This document shows, piece after piece, positions 1-9,400 of a stretch of 34,438 bases of DNA. How positions within the stretch are numbered: the first letter of the stretch is position 1; each line of letters opens with the position of its first letter. The stretch is taken from positions 1 through 34,438 of the forward strand of contig CALAZS010000189.1 in NCBI GenBank assembly GCA_937926265.1. Reading direction: 5' to 3'. This stretch comes from an uncultured Gammaproteobacteria bacterium. GTDB taxonomy: Bacteria; Pseudomonadota; Gammaproteobacteria; Chromatiales; Chromatiaceae. Made by a program: the position numbers and the translations under genes. The notes below the pieces were generated by a model. The model had not been told where the DNA came from. It did not search any database and saw only the letters and a list, made by a program, of their open reading frames with translations.

Positions 1-1004
1 CCCCATATTTGTTTGCCGCTACTTATTTCAAGAAGCTGGGCACCTATACGTATAACGGAACCAAATTTTCTGACACTACCTGTAACCAGATAATTAATAT
101 TTAATTCTTTTCCGATAGCTTGTACATCAAGTTCTTTTTCCCGGAATCGAAACGAGGATGCCCTTGCAATGACAAACAAACCAGACACTTTAGATAAATC
201 AGTGATCAGGTCTTCTGAAATACCATCACTAAAATAATCTTGTTCAGCGTCATTGTTTAAATTTGAAAATGGCAGGACTGCGATTGACGGTTTTTGATTA
301 TGCTGATTATCAGGTTGTGCGGTAATGACTGTTTCTGGTGATTGTTCATGAGAGGTCGAAAAATAATAGATTCCTGCTGCCGAAATCATTAGAACAAATG
401 TTATCGCAATGCCCAGAAATCGATTAAAGGATATTGATTTATTGGAGGTTGCTTTCTGAACCCTGGTTACAGTTAGCTTTTCACTATCAACATCATAAAT
501 CCTGACAGGTGCTTTGATGTTTTTTACCTGATGTTCACCCCTGAAGAAAAAGTCATGCGATACTTTACTTGAAACAGCATCGTAAAAAGCACCGGATATT
601 GAAATGCCTCCAATTGGCGCCAATGATTCGATCCGGGAAGTAATGTTTACATCATCACCAAAAACACCATCATTTTCCTGAATAACGTCACCTAAATTTA
701 GACCAACTCTAAACTGAATTTTCTTATCTTCAGGAATGGTCTCGTTTTCTTTGTTGAAGTGTTTCTGAGCCTCTATGGCACTAAGTAAGGCATCTCTTGC
801 TGAGTTAAATACGGCAAAAACAGAATCTCCTTGATAGCCAATGACATCACCGCCTTTATTTTCGATAATTTCAGTGAAGGCTTTCAGACTCTTGCGGACA
901 TTTAGATAAGTTTCATCTTCATTTTCTTGGGTTAAGCGACTAAAACCGGCTATATCCGCCATCAAAATAGCTGCTAGTTGTCTGGGAGCTTGCTGAGATT
1001 GCAT
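1..1004 (-). CDS. Class III nucleotide cyclase with TM and TolB-like domain (partial)
   Basis: About 334 residues are visible from the ATG at 1004; the C-terminus lies beyond the left window edge. Residues 10-170 form a class III cyclase homology domain. I see metal-binding Asp17 in A-D-I-A-G-F-S, a second Asp60 in Y-Q-G-D-S, and Asn120/Arg124 in D-D-V-N-I-T-S-R. A single membrane segment spans about 195-215. From 239 a TolB/FlgO-like region begins (P-S-I-A-V-L-P-F, then D-G-I-S-E-D-L-I-T-D-L). This is the usual order in the large bacterial family of cyclase plus TolB-like domain, often followed by TPRs, so TPRs probably lie outside the window. The positions that hold the adenine-specifying Lys and Asp in classical adenylyl cyclases are Gly56 and Gly113. 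Members of this subfamily often lack them, so activity and product (cAMP or other) are uncertain. Confidence 0.8.
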   Translation of the reverse strand, partial: MQSQQAPRQLAAILMADIAGFSRLTQENEDETYLNVRKSLKAFTEIIENKGGDVIGYQGDSVFAVFNSARDALLSAIEAQKHFNKENETIPEDKKIQFRVGLNLGDVIQENDGVFGDDVNITSRIESLAPIGGISISGAFYDAVSSKVSHDFFFRGEHQVKNIKAPVRIYDVDSEKLTVTRVQKATSNKSISFNRFLGIAITFVLMISAAGIYYFSTSHEQSPETVITAQPDNQHNQKPSIAVLPFSNLNNDAEQDYFSDGISEDLITDLSKVSGLFVIARASSFRFREKELDVQAIGKELNINYLVTGSVRKFGSVIRIGAQLLEISSGKQIW

Positions 1005-1198
1005 TTCGCTTATGTTATGAAGTTTTTTAATACTATAGGTTTAATGACTATATTTGACTAATTATTTATTGATTCTATCGTAACGCAATGTCATCAGAAG
1101 ACAGGCATATTTCCCAAAAGAGATAACTGTAAGATATCAGTGCAGCCAGTCTAGTTTATGACTTTGATGCTGCATTGGAACTATTTGGTTAGATTAAA

Positions 1199-2257
1199 CT
1201 AATCGGACCTAAATTTTCCGCTTATACCATTGGTTTTGGCAAAATCCAGCATACGCTGTATAGGTAATAAGGCCTTGTCACGAATCGACATATCGATCTT
1301 GATTTCATTGCTGTGGCTGTTAAGCAGGGACTCAAGATTATCCAGTGCATTCATGCCCATCCACGGGCAGTGTGCACAGGATTCGCAGGTGGCACCTTCG
1401 CCGGCAGTTGGTGCGGAAATCAACTTTTTGTTTGGCGCGACCTGTTGCATTTTCCAGAAAATACCATCATCGGTAGCGACAATGAACTCTTCCTGGGGCA
1501 TTTCAGCGACGGCTTTGATTAATGCGGTCGTAGAACCAATCACGTCAGCCTGTTCAACAATGTTATCCGGTGATTCGGGATGAACCAGTACGGCAGCATC
1601 AGGATGCAGTCTGCGCAACCTTTCCAGCGCGACTGATTTGAATTCTTCATGCACGACACATGAACCTGGCCAGAACAGCATGTCAGCGCCAGAGACTTTC
1701 TGTACATAATGTCCCAGGTGTTTGTCAGGTGCCCAGAGTATTTTTTCACCTTTTTCGGCCAGGTGCTTCACAATGGGTAAGGCAATACCTGAAGTGACCA
1801 TCCAGTCGGAGCGGGCTTTAACAGCAGCCGAAGTGTTGGCATAGACGACCACGGTGTGGTCGGGGTGTTGATCACAAAACGCCGAAAACTGGTCAGCCGG
1901 GCAGCCCTCATCGAGCGAACAGGTGGCATTCAAATCCGGCATCAGCACGGTTTTTTCGGGATTAAGTATCTTGGCTGTTTCCCCCATGAAACGCACACCG
2001 CAAACCACCAGTGTATCTGCATTGGTTGTTGTACCGTATCGCGCCATTTCCAGCGAATCAGCGACACAACCACCGGTTCCTTCTGCCAGCGCCTGTAAAT
2101 CACCGTCTACATAATAGTGTGCAACCAGTACTGCGTTTTGTTTTTTTAACAGTTGTTTTATGCGCTCAACCTGGGCCTTTTTTTCGGCTTCAGTCTTGGC
2201 TGGCCAGACTGGATGTGAGGGAACGTTGATTTTTGGAATTGCTATAGCGGAGGACAT
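1199..2257 (-). CDS. nadA: Quinolinate synthase A
   Basis: NadA condenses iminoaspartate (from NadB) with dihydroxyacetone phosphate to give quinolinate, the second step of de novo NAD synthesis in the cytosol. It uses an oxygen-sensitive [4Fe-4S] cluster. I place the start at the ATG at 2257 rather than the TTG at 2269. With this start the cluster cysteines fall at 113, 200 and 297, matching the numbering known for the E. coli enzyme; the last lies in C-E-S-C-A-H-C-P-W-M. The conserved C-G-V-R-F-M-G-E-T-A-K and P-G-S-C-V-V-H-E motifs are present, and 352 residues is normal length. No strong Shine-Dalgarno precedes either start. It follows the fructokinase gene on the same strand after about 50 bases and may be co-transcribed, with no evident pathway link. 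nadB is not in the window. Confidence 0.96.
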   Translation of the reverse strand: MSSAIAIPKINVPSHPVWPAKTEAEKKAQVERIKQLLKKQNAVLVAHYYVDGDLQALAEGTGGCVADSLEMARYGTTTNADTLVVCGVRFMGETAKILNPEKTVLMPDLNATCSLDEGCPADQFSAFCDQHPDHTVVVYANTSAAVKARSDWMVTSGIALPIVKHLAEKGEKILWAPDKHLGHYVQKVSGADMLFWPGSCVVHEEFKSVALERLRRLHPDAAVLVHPESPDNIVEQADVIGSTTALIKAVAEMPQEEFIVATDDGIFWKMQQVAPNKKLISAPTAGEGATCESCAHCPWMGMNALDNLESLLNSHSNEIKIDMSIRDKALLPIQRMLDFAKTNGISGKFRSD

Positions 2258-2311
2258 TGAACTGCACAAGTTGGAATTTGCATAGAATCTTCTGTGTGTC
2301 AGCTATGGTTG

Positions 2312-3217
2312 TCAAGTGTGGGAGGGCCAGAGCCAGGCTGCGCCACGAACACCGCTTGAATCGCCATGAAGTGGTGGCCTTAATTGAGTCTTGGCCGGTT
2401 CAGGCGAAAAGATGTATTGATCCCAGCGCCTGGGGACTTCGGTATAGAGTTGCTGAACATGTGACATACCACCGCCAAGCACAATGCAGCCCGGGTCAAT
2501 GATGTTAATGATAGTTGCCAGACTTCGTGCCATTCGGTCAAGGTAATCTTCGAATATTTTACTCGCCAGTGATTCACCCTGTTCGACACGCTGCATAATT
2601 TCCTTGGCGGTAATTTCATCACCACCGGCATCGTGATAAGCATAGCCAAAACCGCTACCGGATAACCAGGTTTCCAGGCAGCCGCTTTGTCCGCAGTAAC
2701 ATTGCCTGCCGGGGCGTTCATCATCCCTTGGCCAGGGTAGTGGGTTGTGTCCCCATTCGCCTGCAATCAGGTTGGCACCTTCAATCAGTTGCCTGTTAAT
2801 GACAATACCACTGCCACAGCCGGTGCCAATGATGACAGCAAAGACACTTTTACAGTCTTTGCCGGCACCGTCCGAGGCTTCCGATAAAGCAAAACAGTCA
2901 GCATCGTTGGCTAAGCGAATTTTACGGTCCAGTTTGTTTTGAAGATCACCCTGTAAGTCATTGCCGATTAAACAAACAGTGTTGGCATTACGGATCAAAC
3001 CGGTTTCCGCTGAAACGGAACCGGGTATGCCGATACCCACCGTGCCTTTATCCTGGTATTCAGTTTCGATGTCGTTAACCAGGGTTGCGATGGCATCGAC
3101 GATAGCGTGGTAATCATCTTTTGGCGTGGCAACTCTTTTTCTCACCGGAATGGCCCCGGTGTCTTCGAGGGCGATACCCTCGATTTTGGTGCCGCCCAAA
3201 TCGATGCCTATGCGCAT
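2312..3217 (-). CDS. mak: ROK-family sugar kinase, Mak-like fructokinase
   Basis: A 301-residue ROK kinase. The N-terminal phosphate-binding motif D-L-G-G-T-K is at 6-11. The ROK zinc site (G-H-N-P followed by C-Y-C-G-Q-S-G-C-L-E-T) is around 160-195, and the C-terminus ends in G-D-S-S-G-V-R-G-A-A-W-L-W-P. This ending and the I-I-G-T-G-C-G segment closely resemble E. coli Mak (manno(fructo)kinase), which phosphorylates fructose to fructose 6-phosphate, so I prefer Mak to N-acetylglucosamine kinase. Sugar specificity cannot be proven from sequence. Its ATG overlaps the stop codon of the upstream GTPase gene by one base (TAATG), implying translational coupling. No sugar transporter or regulator is adjacent, so it probably salvages internal hexose. 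Confidence 0.85.
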   Translation of the reverse strand: MRIGIDLGGTKIEGIALEDTGAIPVRKRVATPKDDYHAIVDAIATLVNDIETEYQDKGTVGIGIPGSVSAETGLIRNANTVCLIGNDLQGDLQNKLDRKIRLANDADCFALSEASDGAGKDCKSVFAVIIGTGCGSGIVINRQLIEGANLIAGEWGHNPLPWPRDDERPGRQCYCGQSGCLETWLSGSGFGYAYHDAGGDEITAKEIMQRVEQGESLASKIFEDYLDRMARSLATIINIIDPGCIVLGGGMSHVQQLYTEVPRRWDQYIFSPEPAKTQLRPPLHGDSSGVRGAAWLWPSHT

Positions 3218-4740
3218 TAAACTTTTTCCACGGTTTTATGGGAAACGATGTCTTCCTGGTTTAATTCAATTTCAGGTGAGGGGGTTGAGCCGGTTTTTAT
3301 CTCATCACCTGATGGATTGGTGAAGGTGTCATTTAATGTTTGGACATACTTGTCAGCATCCTGAAGAACCTGGGACAGGTATTTGCGTGAACGGTGACCC
3401 CAGCCGGCAGGTGTTTTATGAAAAATACTGCGCCAGGGTGAGGTGCTGCGTTTAAACGCGTTGGCAAGACTGCCTCGAATATCAAGTGATGTAGCCAGTT
3501 TACGAATTTTACCTGACATGGTTTTGGCAACCAGGTGGCGTACCCCAAAGTGTATTGCCAGTAATAGCAGGTAGCTGCCAAGGGCCAGTGAAAACATACC
3601 AATCGGAGTCGAGGTAATACTGGAAAGTGTTTCAGAATGAAAATCCATACCGTTCCAGTAACCCATTTTAATACTGCCGGTTAAAAGCGCTGCAAATAAC
3701 AGAACATAAACCACGGCATCCGTGATCAGAACGCGTTTGCGCCAGGTTTCTATCAGGCTGCTTAACGCCGGTGCCACTTTCTCTTCAAGCTCGGCAGCTG
3801 TTTTTTCCAGGGTGCCGACAATACGGTAGGCGCGTTCAACTTCAACCTGGTTCATGCGTTCATGAATTTCAGACAGGTCCCGGTCGCGTTTACGTTCAAA
3901 TCTTTCGCGCAGTGAAACGTTATCGATTGGCAGGGCCAGATCGGGGTTATATATGGAATAGAAACGCCCGGCAGTCAGGCCCCGTTCACCCATGGCACGT
4001 TGCCAGGCTGCAACGATTTCTTCGGGGTTGTCTTCACGCGCGGTGATATCAATCTGGTTAAGTATGTAAAGGAACTTGCCGGAGTCTGAGCGTTTGATGG
4101 TATTGCTGACTAGGTGGTCAAGCGTATCTCGCATCGCACCGGGTTCTGGATGACGGGCGTCAAAAAATACCAGAACCAGGTCTGACAGGTCGATAATATG
4201 GTCGGTGATGCGCAGGGTAGAGGTGCGTTGGGCATCAGCATCAAACCCGGGTGAATCGATAATGATTTTACCGCGAAGTGATTCTGTCGGGCAGGTCTTT
4301 AGCTGCAGGTAGGAATCAATCCTTTGACCTTCACCGGTGGAGACCAGCTCAATTTCATCACTTATCTGATAAAACGGGAAGCGCGGGTCTGCATCCAGGG
4401 CAACACCCGGCAGGGAGTGCGCGTTTTTTTCGCGGCTGTAGCAAATCACCGTGAACTTGTCGTCAACCGCCTGGTTGCCACTACGCTGCAGCGGGTACTG
4501 TAAATAATGATTGATGAAAGAGGATTTGCCGGCAGAAAAGGTGCCGAGTACCGAAATCAGAGGCCACCAGGGGATTTGTGTCGCGTAAGACTCTTCTTTA
4601 TCGAGCAGGCCGAGCTTGTAGGCAATTTTATCGAGCAGGCGAAAACTCTGTACGGTATTGAGAAGAACAGGGTTTTCCTGTTGCAGATGGGTTTCAAGGT
4701 GTTTCAAGCGGTTTTCAATAATTGGGCTTGCACGTCCCAT
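3217..4740 (-). CDS. Dynamin-like membrane GTPase
   Basis: A 507-residue GTPase if it starts at the ATG at 4740, which has a strong Shine-Dalgarno (GAGGAG, 9 bases upstream). A TTG at 4818 would add 26 residues but has a poor ribosome site. G1 is G-T-F-S-A-G-K-S-S at 66-74, G3 is D-S-P-G-F-D at 162-167 and G4 is N-Q-I-D at 228-231. After the GTPase domain comes a charged helical region (about 275-335), then two membrane segments at about 336-357 and 382-404, and a basic C-terminal part. This order fits bacterial dynamin-like or 50S-binding-type GTPases that bind membranes. Cellular role unknown; membrane remodelling or surveillance is only inferred from the fold. It heads a probable operon with the fructokinase and nadA, and is divergent from the RND efflux genes. 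Confidence 0.75.
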   Translation of the reverse strand: MGRASPIIENRLKHLETHLQQENPVLLNTVQSFRLLDKIAYKLGLLDKEESYATQIPWWPLISVLGTFSAGKSSFINHYLQYPLQRSGNQAVDDKFTVICYSREKNAHSLPGVALDADPRFPFYQISDEIELVSTGEGQRIDSYLQLKTCPTESLRGKIIIDSPGFDADAQRTSTLRITDHIIDLSDLVLVFFDARHPEPGAMRDTLDHLVSNTIKRSDSGKFLYILNQIDITAREDNPEEIVAAWQRAMGERGLTAGRFYSIYNPDLALPIDNVSLRERFERKRDRDLSEIHERMNQVEVERAYRIVGTLEKTAAELEEKVAPALSSLIETWRKRVLITDAVVYVLLFAALLTGSIKMGYWNGMDFHSETLSSITSTPIGMFSLALGSYLLLLAIHFGVRHLVAKTMSGKIRKLATSLDIRGSLANAFKRSTSPWRSIFHKTPAGWGHRSRKYLSQVLQDADKYVQTLNDTFTNPSGDEIKTGSTPSPEIELNQEDIVSHKTVEKV

Positions 4741-4860
4741 GTTTGACAGCTCCTCGTGGTTGGGTTTTCTATCATTATTATGATGTTCAATGTCGGCTTT
4801 TTTGCCCCAATTTGTCAACCTGATTTTGGAATTCAGAACAAATCATTCAAGTTCGATAGA

Positions 4861-4883
4861 AATTTTATTCTGAGAATAAAATT
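4861..4883. promoter_or_regulatory. Palindromic operator candidate
   Basis: A perfect inverted repeat: arms AATTTTATTC and GAATAAAATT of ten bases separated by TGA. It is too AT-rich and lacks the T-tract of a strong terminator, and lies between divergent starts, so an operator is more likely. I do not recognise the regulator; it does not match the Fur, LexA or ArgR consensus well. Confidence 0.45.
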
Positions 4884-4958
4884 CTTATTATGACAACGTC
4901 ACTTCATACACATTCTGGGTTGGGTAAATAACTATCTGTTTTAAGTGGAGTTATTTTT

Positions 4959-4978
4959 TTATCCATAACTTATCCACA
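4959..4978 (+). promoter_or_regulatory. Tandem DnaA-box-like sites
   Basis: TTATCCATA at 4959-4967 is followed by TTATCCACA at 4970-4978. The second is an exact match to the high-affinity DnaA box known from E. coli; the first differs at one base. They have the same orientation and are 11 bases apart start to start, about one helical turn. They lie upstream of the efflux promoter. DnaA control of a flanking gene is inference. Confidence 0.5.
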
Positions 4979-4982
4979 GATT

Positions 4983-5017
4983 TTTGACAGTTTTCACACG
5001 AAATTTCAACTGTCAAA
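4983..5017. promoter_or_regulatory. Spaced inverted repeat upstream of efflux promoter
   Basis: Perfect ten-base arms TTTGACAGTT (4983-4992) and AACTGTCAAA (5008-5017) flank a 15-base spacer. The right arm ends 15 bases before the -35 element at 5033, a position suited to an activator or a looping repressor. No regulator gene is adjacent. Confidence 0.45.
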
Positions 5018-5032
5018 CACAAGATATTGTGG

Positions 5033-5060
5033 TTGACTATCGACTAAAAGCGTATATATT
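5033..5060 (+). promoter_or_regulatory. Sigma70-like promoter for RND efflux genes
   Basis: TTGACT at 5033-5038 and TATATT at 5055-5060 are separated by 16 bases. A start near 5067 would leave a leader of about 90 bases before the ATG at 5157. Confidence 0.55.
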
Positions 5061-5156
5061 GTGTTTTAAGTTCAGCAAGGCAATACAATATAAGCAGCTT
5101 TAAATAAGTATTGCAAGTCATTGTTTTTTATAGAATTTAAAACTTCAGGTAAAAAA

Positions 5157-6314
5157 ATGCGTATTGGTTATCAATTTAAGGCTTTACTCACCTGTTTATT
5201 CATTTCCCCGGTGTTTGCGTCGACAGGGTTTGCTGTTGAAGAGCAGTATGCGCCAGTGCAGTTATCACGTGATATTCCAACTGTTTCCCTCGGTGGAACG
5301 GTTGTTCCTTACAAAGAAGTTACGCTGGCAGCCCAGTTACCGGGCAGGGTTCAATTTATCGCCGGTATTGCGGGTGATACTTTTGATGAGCGGGTGCTTT
5401 TGGTTTCACTCGACGAGTCTGAGCTACAGGCAAAAAAGAACTCGGCTATGGCTCAGCTTGGCAATGTAGAAGTGGCTCTCAGGAACGCCGGGGTGCAGTA
5501 TACGCGCGAGTACTACTCACCACAGTCTGCAGCTTCACCAGGTGGTATGGGTATTCCCAACCTGTTTGATGAAATTTTTACCAAACCAATGGAAGGTTTC
5601 ATGGGTGGCACCCGTAACCGTGATGCCGAACGAGGTGCTGATCTGTTTGCTTCCCAGTCTCGTATCGAACAGGCGCGCATGCAGATTGTTCAGGCCCAGG
5701 CAGAAATTCAGGCACTCGATGCCAAAATGCGTGATGCCAAAAGTGTTGCCCCTTTTAATGGCGTCATAATGAAAAAGTTTGTTGAAGTCGGCGATACGGT
5801 CCAGCCAGGTCAGCCACTGCTGAAATTCGCCAATCTTGACTACCTGCAGATTGTGATCGACGTGCCTTCACGTTTAACCCCCGGTCTTAACGACGGCATG
5901 ATGCTGCTGGCAGAACTTGATGTCAGTAAACAGCGTGTACCGGTTCGCGTTGCCCAGATTTACCCGATGGCGGATTCAGAGCGTCATACCGTGAAAGTGA
6001 AGTTTGATCTGCCCCAGGGGGTTTCAGCACCGGGTATGTACGCCAAGGTGTTGATGCCCGATTTAAATGCGCCATCAACTGAACTGCCGGTTATTCCGTC
6101 TACCGCGATTCGTTACAAACGCAGCCTGCCGGGTGTTTACGTTAAGGGCAAAGAAGGTAAACCGGAACTGCGTTTGATCCGCGTTGGCGAAGAGCTGGGC
6201 CAGGGCTTTACCAGTGTACTTTCCGGAGTGAAACCGGGTGAGATGGTGTTGGTGAACCCCAAGACCAATATTACAACCGGATGGGCTAACGGCGACAACA
6301 TTGTCAGCCATTAA
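5157..6314 (+). CDS. RND efflux membrane fusion protein (HlyD/AcrA family)
   Basis: A 385-residue periplasmic adaptor that would link the inner-membrane RND pump downstream to an outer-membrane channel. I choose the ATG at 5157, preceded by TCAGG, over the TTG at 5121. It leaves a clean signal peptide: Met-Arg, a hydrophobic stretch, then a likely cut near A-S-T-G-F-A. The split biotinyl-lipoyl halves are visible as V-T-L-A-A-Q-L-P-G-R-V near residue 58 and P-F-N-G-V-I-M-K-K-F-V-E-V-G-D near 200. An alpha-helical hairpin lies between, rich in Q/A/E after about 150. The beta-barrel and membrane-proximal domains follow. The hairpin contains a Gly/Pro/Met-rich insert around 120-150. There is no lipobox cysteine. 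A matching outer-membrane TolC is not in the window. Confidence 0.88.
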   Translation: MRIGYQFKALLTCLFISPVFASTGFAVEEQYAPVQLSRDIPTVSLGGTVVPYKEVTLAAQLPGRVQFIAGIAGDTFDERVLLVSLDESELQAKKNSAMAQLGNVEVALRNAGVQYTREYYSPQSAASPGGMGIPNLFDEIFTKPMEGFMGGTRNRDAERGADLFASQSRIEQARMQIVQAQAEIQALDAKMRDAKSVAPFNGVIMKKFVEVGDTVQPGQPLLKFANLDYLQIVIDVPSRLTPGLNDGMMLLAELDVSKQRVPVRVAQIYPMADSERHTVKVKFDLPQGVSAPGMYAKVLMPDLNAPSTELPVIPSTAIRYKRSLPGVYVKGKEGKPELRLIRVGEELGQGFTSVLSGVKPGEMVLVNPKTNITTGWANGDNIVSH

Positions 6315-6359
6315 CAGCCGGTAGCAGTCGGTAAAAATTAGTAAAAGAATAATCAAGGA

Positions 6360-6384
6360 CTGTCCCGGCTTACCAGCGGGGCAG
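6360..6384 (+). other. Stem-loop between efflux adaptor and pump genes
   Basis: CTGTCCCG (6360-6367) can pair with CGGGGCAG (6377-6384) around a nine-base loop with one G-U pair. An A/T-rich run without a clean T-tract follows. It lies in the 133-base gap between the two RND genes and could tune the ratio of adaptor to pump or protect the upstream message; termination looks incomplete at most. Confidence 0.35.
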
Positions 6385-6447
6385 TTAAAAAGAATTTTAA
6401 TCACTTGTTTGTTAAAGCAGGTTTTTTGCATTACAGGTCATTAACTT

Positions 6448-9400
6448 ATGAATCAACGTGACACAGAATCTGAGTCATCCGTAACAAAGGGATTGTCTAC
6501 CTCAAACCTGGGGCTGGCAGGTAAAACTGCACGCTTCTTTATTGAGTCGCCTTTATCCCCGCTGTTTTTTATTGCCATGTTGATGATGGGGCTGCTGGGC
6601 CTTATCTTGACTCCCCGCCAGGAAGATCCACAAATTTCTGTACCCATGGTAGACATAATGGTGCAGTACCAGGGAGCCTCTGCAGATGAGGTTTCCAACC
6701 TGGCCATGGGACCGCTTGAAAGAATCATGTTCGAGATTCCCGGGGTCAAGCATGTCTATTCGGCATCACAGCGCGGTCAGGGCATGGTCACGGTGCAGTT
6801 TGAAGTGGGCGAGCAGATGGGGCCTTCCCTGGTCAAGGTAAATGATAAGCTGGCTTCCAACCAGGACATCGTGCCACCGGGAGTTTCCCAGCCGCTGGTT
6901 AAACCAAAAAGTATTGATGATGTCCCTGTAGTCACTTTGACGTTGTGGTCCAAAGATCTGGATGATAACGGCATACCGGATGTTGATGATGGACTGCTTC
7001 GCAAGCTTGCGCACGATGTGGTGCAGAGCATCAAGGCTATACCCGAAACAGGCAATACCTTTGTGGTTGGTGGACGTCGTGACCAGGTTAAAGTTGAGGT
7101 TTATCCTGAACGTCTTTCAGGGTACGGCATCAGTCTTGACCAGGTTGCCCAAACCATTCAAACCGCCAATTCTGAACACCAGGCCGGTGGTGTGGAACGT
7201 TCCGGTAACCGTTTGAACGTTGTTACAGGTTCATTTTTGAGATCTGCTGAAGATATCAGTGAACTTGTAATTGGTACCTATAATAACATTCCTGTTTATG
7301 TTCACGATGTGGCCACGGTTACCCAGGGCCCGGAAGATGCGACACAGCTGGTTGCCTATTATTCGGCCAATGATGCCGTTGATATTTCAGGTGTTCCGGC
7401 TGTAACGATTGCCATTGCCAAAAAAGAGGGGACCAATGGCGTTACTGTTGCCAATAATATAATCAAGCGTGTTGAAGAGCTTAAAGGCGTCAGTATTCCT
7501 ACCAATGTTGAAGTCAGTGTTACCCGCAACTACGGTAAAACTGCAGATGACAAGGTAAACAGCCTGATCTTTAAACTGTTTGTTGCGACAGGCTTTGTGT
7601 TCTTCCTGGTGCTGTTTGCATTTCGTGCTTTCAGACCAGCTATTGTCGTGGTTCTGGTTATCCCGGTTGTGTTGTTGATGACCATCTTCGGTGCCTGGTT
7701 GATGGGTTATACCGTCGATCGCGTCAGCCTGTTCGCGTTGATCTTTTCGATCGGTATTCTGGTTGATGATGCCATTGTCGTAGTGGAAAACATTTACCGT
7801 CGCTGGCTCGAGGCTGGCAAGACCGATACTGCTACTGCAGTTGATGCGGTGCGTGAAGTCGGTAACCCGACCATCCTGGCAACCTTTACCGTTATTGGTG
7901 CATTACTGCCGATGGGTTTCGTCAGTGGCATGATGGGTCCATACATGGAACCAATCCCGGCGCTGGGTTCTGTTGCCATGGCTATTTCACTGTTTGCGGC
8001 TTTTGTTTTTACACCATGGCTGGCAATTTCAAAATGGCTGCGCCCTTCAATGAAATACCTGCAACAGGCTGAAAAGCGCGAGCACCATGAGTCTGAAAAG
8101 CTTGAACGATTCTATCGTCGCCTGCTTGGTCCGCTGATTGAAAGCAAATCTAAAGAACGCCTGTTCCGTCTTGGCCTGTGGGCTGCGCTGATTGGAGCCT
8201 GCTCGTTGTTCTACTTCAACCTGGTGGCAGTAAAGATGCTGCCGCTTGATAACAAGCCTGAGTTTTCTGTAGTGCTGGATATGCCGGAAGGGTCTGCATT
8301 GCCGATAACTGCCAACATGGCGCATCGTATGGCTGAAAGAATTCGCCTGATGCCCGAAGTGACTGCTGTTCAGGTTTACGCCGGAACAGCCAAGCCTTTT
8401 GATTTCAACGGCATGGTGCGCCATTACTACCTGAGGAAGGAACCATGGCAGGCCGAGATCCAGGTGCAGTTGCTTGATAAGAACGAACGTGCACGTTCAA
8501 GTCATGAAATTGCAGTAAAGGCACGCGAATACCTGTCACCACTGGTCGGTAATTCCGGAGCAAAATTCCAGGTTGTCGAAATGCCGCCTGGCCCACCTGT
8601 GCTGCAGTCTGTAGTAGCCGAGGTGCACGGTCCGGATGCGGATACCCGCCGCCAGGTTGCAGCTGACCTTACCGCCATCTTTGAATCAGCTGAAAGCCTG
8701 CGCGATGTCGATAATTACCTGCGCGAGCCTTATGAATACTGGCGTTTCAAGGTTGATAATGAGAAAGCATCCAGAAAAGGTATTTCTGTTGATACTGTAA
8801 ACAGAAACCTGTCAATGGCGCTTGGTGGAATGATTCTTGGTGATGTTAAACAGCGTGCAGGTCATGAACCGACAAACATCACCATCCAGGTACCACTGGC
8901 AGAACGTTCCCAGATTACCCGCCTTGGTGACCTGCCAGTTCATTCGCAGTCTGGGCAGACTTTACCCCTGCGTGAGCTGGGTCAATTCCAGTTGGTTCCG
9001 GAAGAGGAAATTATCTATCACAAGGACTTGCGCCCGGTTGAATATGTCACTGCTGATGTCGGTGGTGCCTTGGCTGCACCGGTTTATGGCATGTTCCAGG
9101 TTCAGGATTCAATCAAAGAGCTGGATTATGTCACCCCAGATGGTGTGCGCCTTGGAACCGACCCCGGCAGTATTAACTGGTTTGGTGCTCCGGCCAGTGA
9201 TGACCGCTCGGCAATCGAATGGGGTGGGGAGTGGACTGTTACATTCGAAACCTTCCGTGACATGGGGGCGGCCTTTGGCGTTGCGCTGGTTTTGATCTAT
9301 ATCCTGGTGGTCTGGGAGTTCGGAAACTTTAGAATTCCAGCTTTAATTATGGCTCCTATACCATTGACTTTATTAGGAATTATTCCTGCACACATGCTGT

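Larger units (their letters stand above)
4741..5156. other. Divergent intergenic regulatory region
   Basis: A gene-free stretch of 416 bases between the start codons of the dynamin-like GTPase (left) and the RND membrane fusion protein (right). It is AT-rich and unusually dense in symmetric elements: a near-contiguous palindrome at 4861-4883, a short TGAC-AAC-GTCA palindrome at 4891-4901, two DnaA-box-like 9-mers at 4959-4978, a spaced inverted repeat at 4983-5017 and a sigma70-like promoter at 5033-5060. No convincing small ORF with a ribosome site was found. Confidence 0.7.

Noticed and set aside
1141..1174. Terminator downstream of nadA (TGCAGC...GCTGCA)
   Set aside because: Six-base stem with a 22-base loop and no T-tract on the relevant strand. 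Apart from this I see no supportable element in 1005-1198.
4959..4978. Origin of replication
   Set aside because: Only two DnaA boxes are present, with no dnaA, dnaN, gyrB or mnmG nearby; a regulatory role is more likely.
7612..7640. A further F-R-P motif in the RND pump (A-F-R-P)
   Set aside because: It lies at the edge of a membrane helix, lacks the aromatic residue at the right spacing and is not followed by an acidic residue; chance match.
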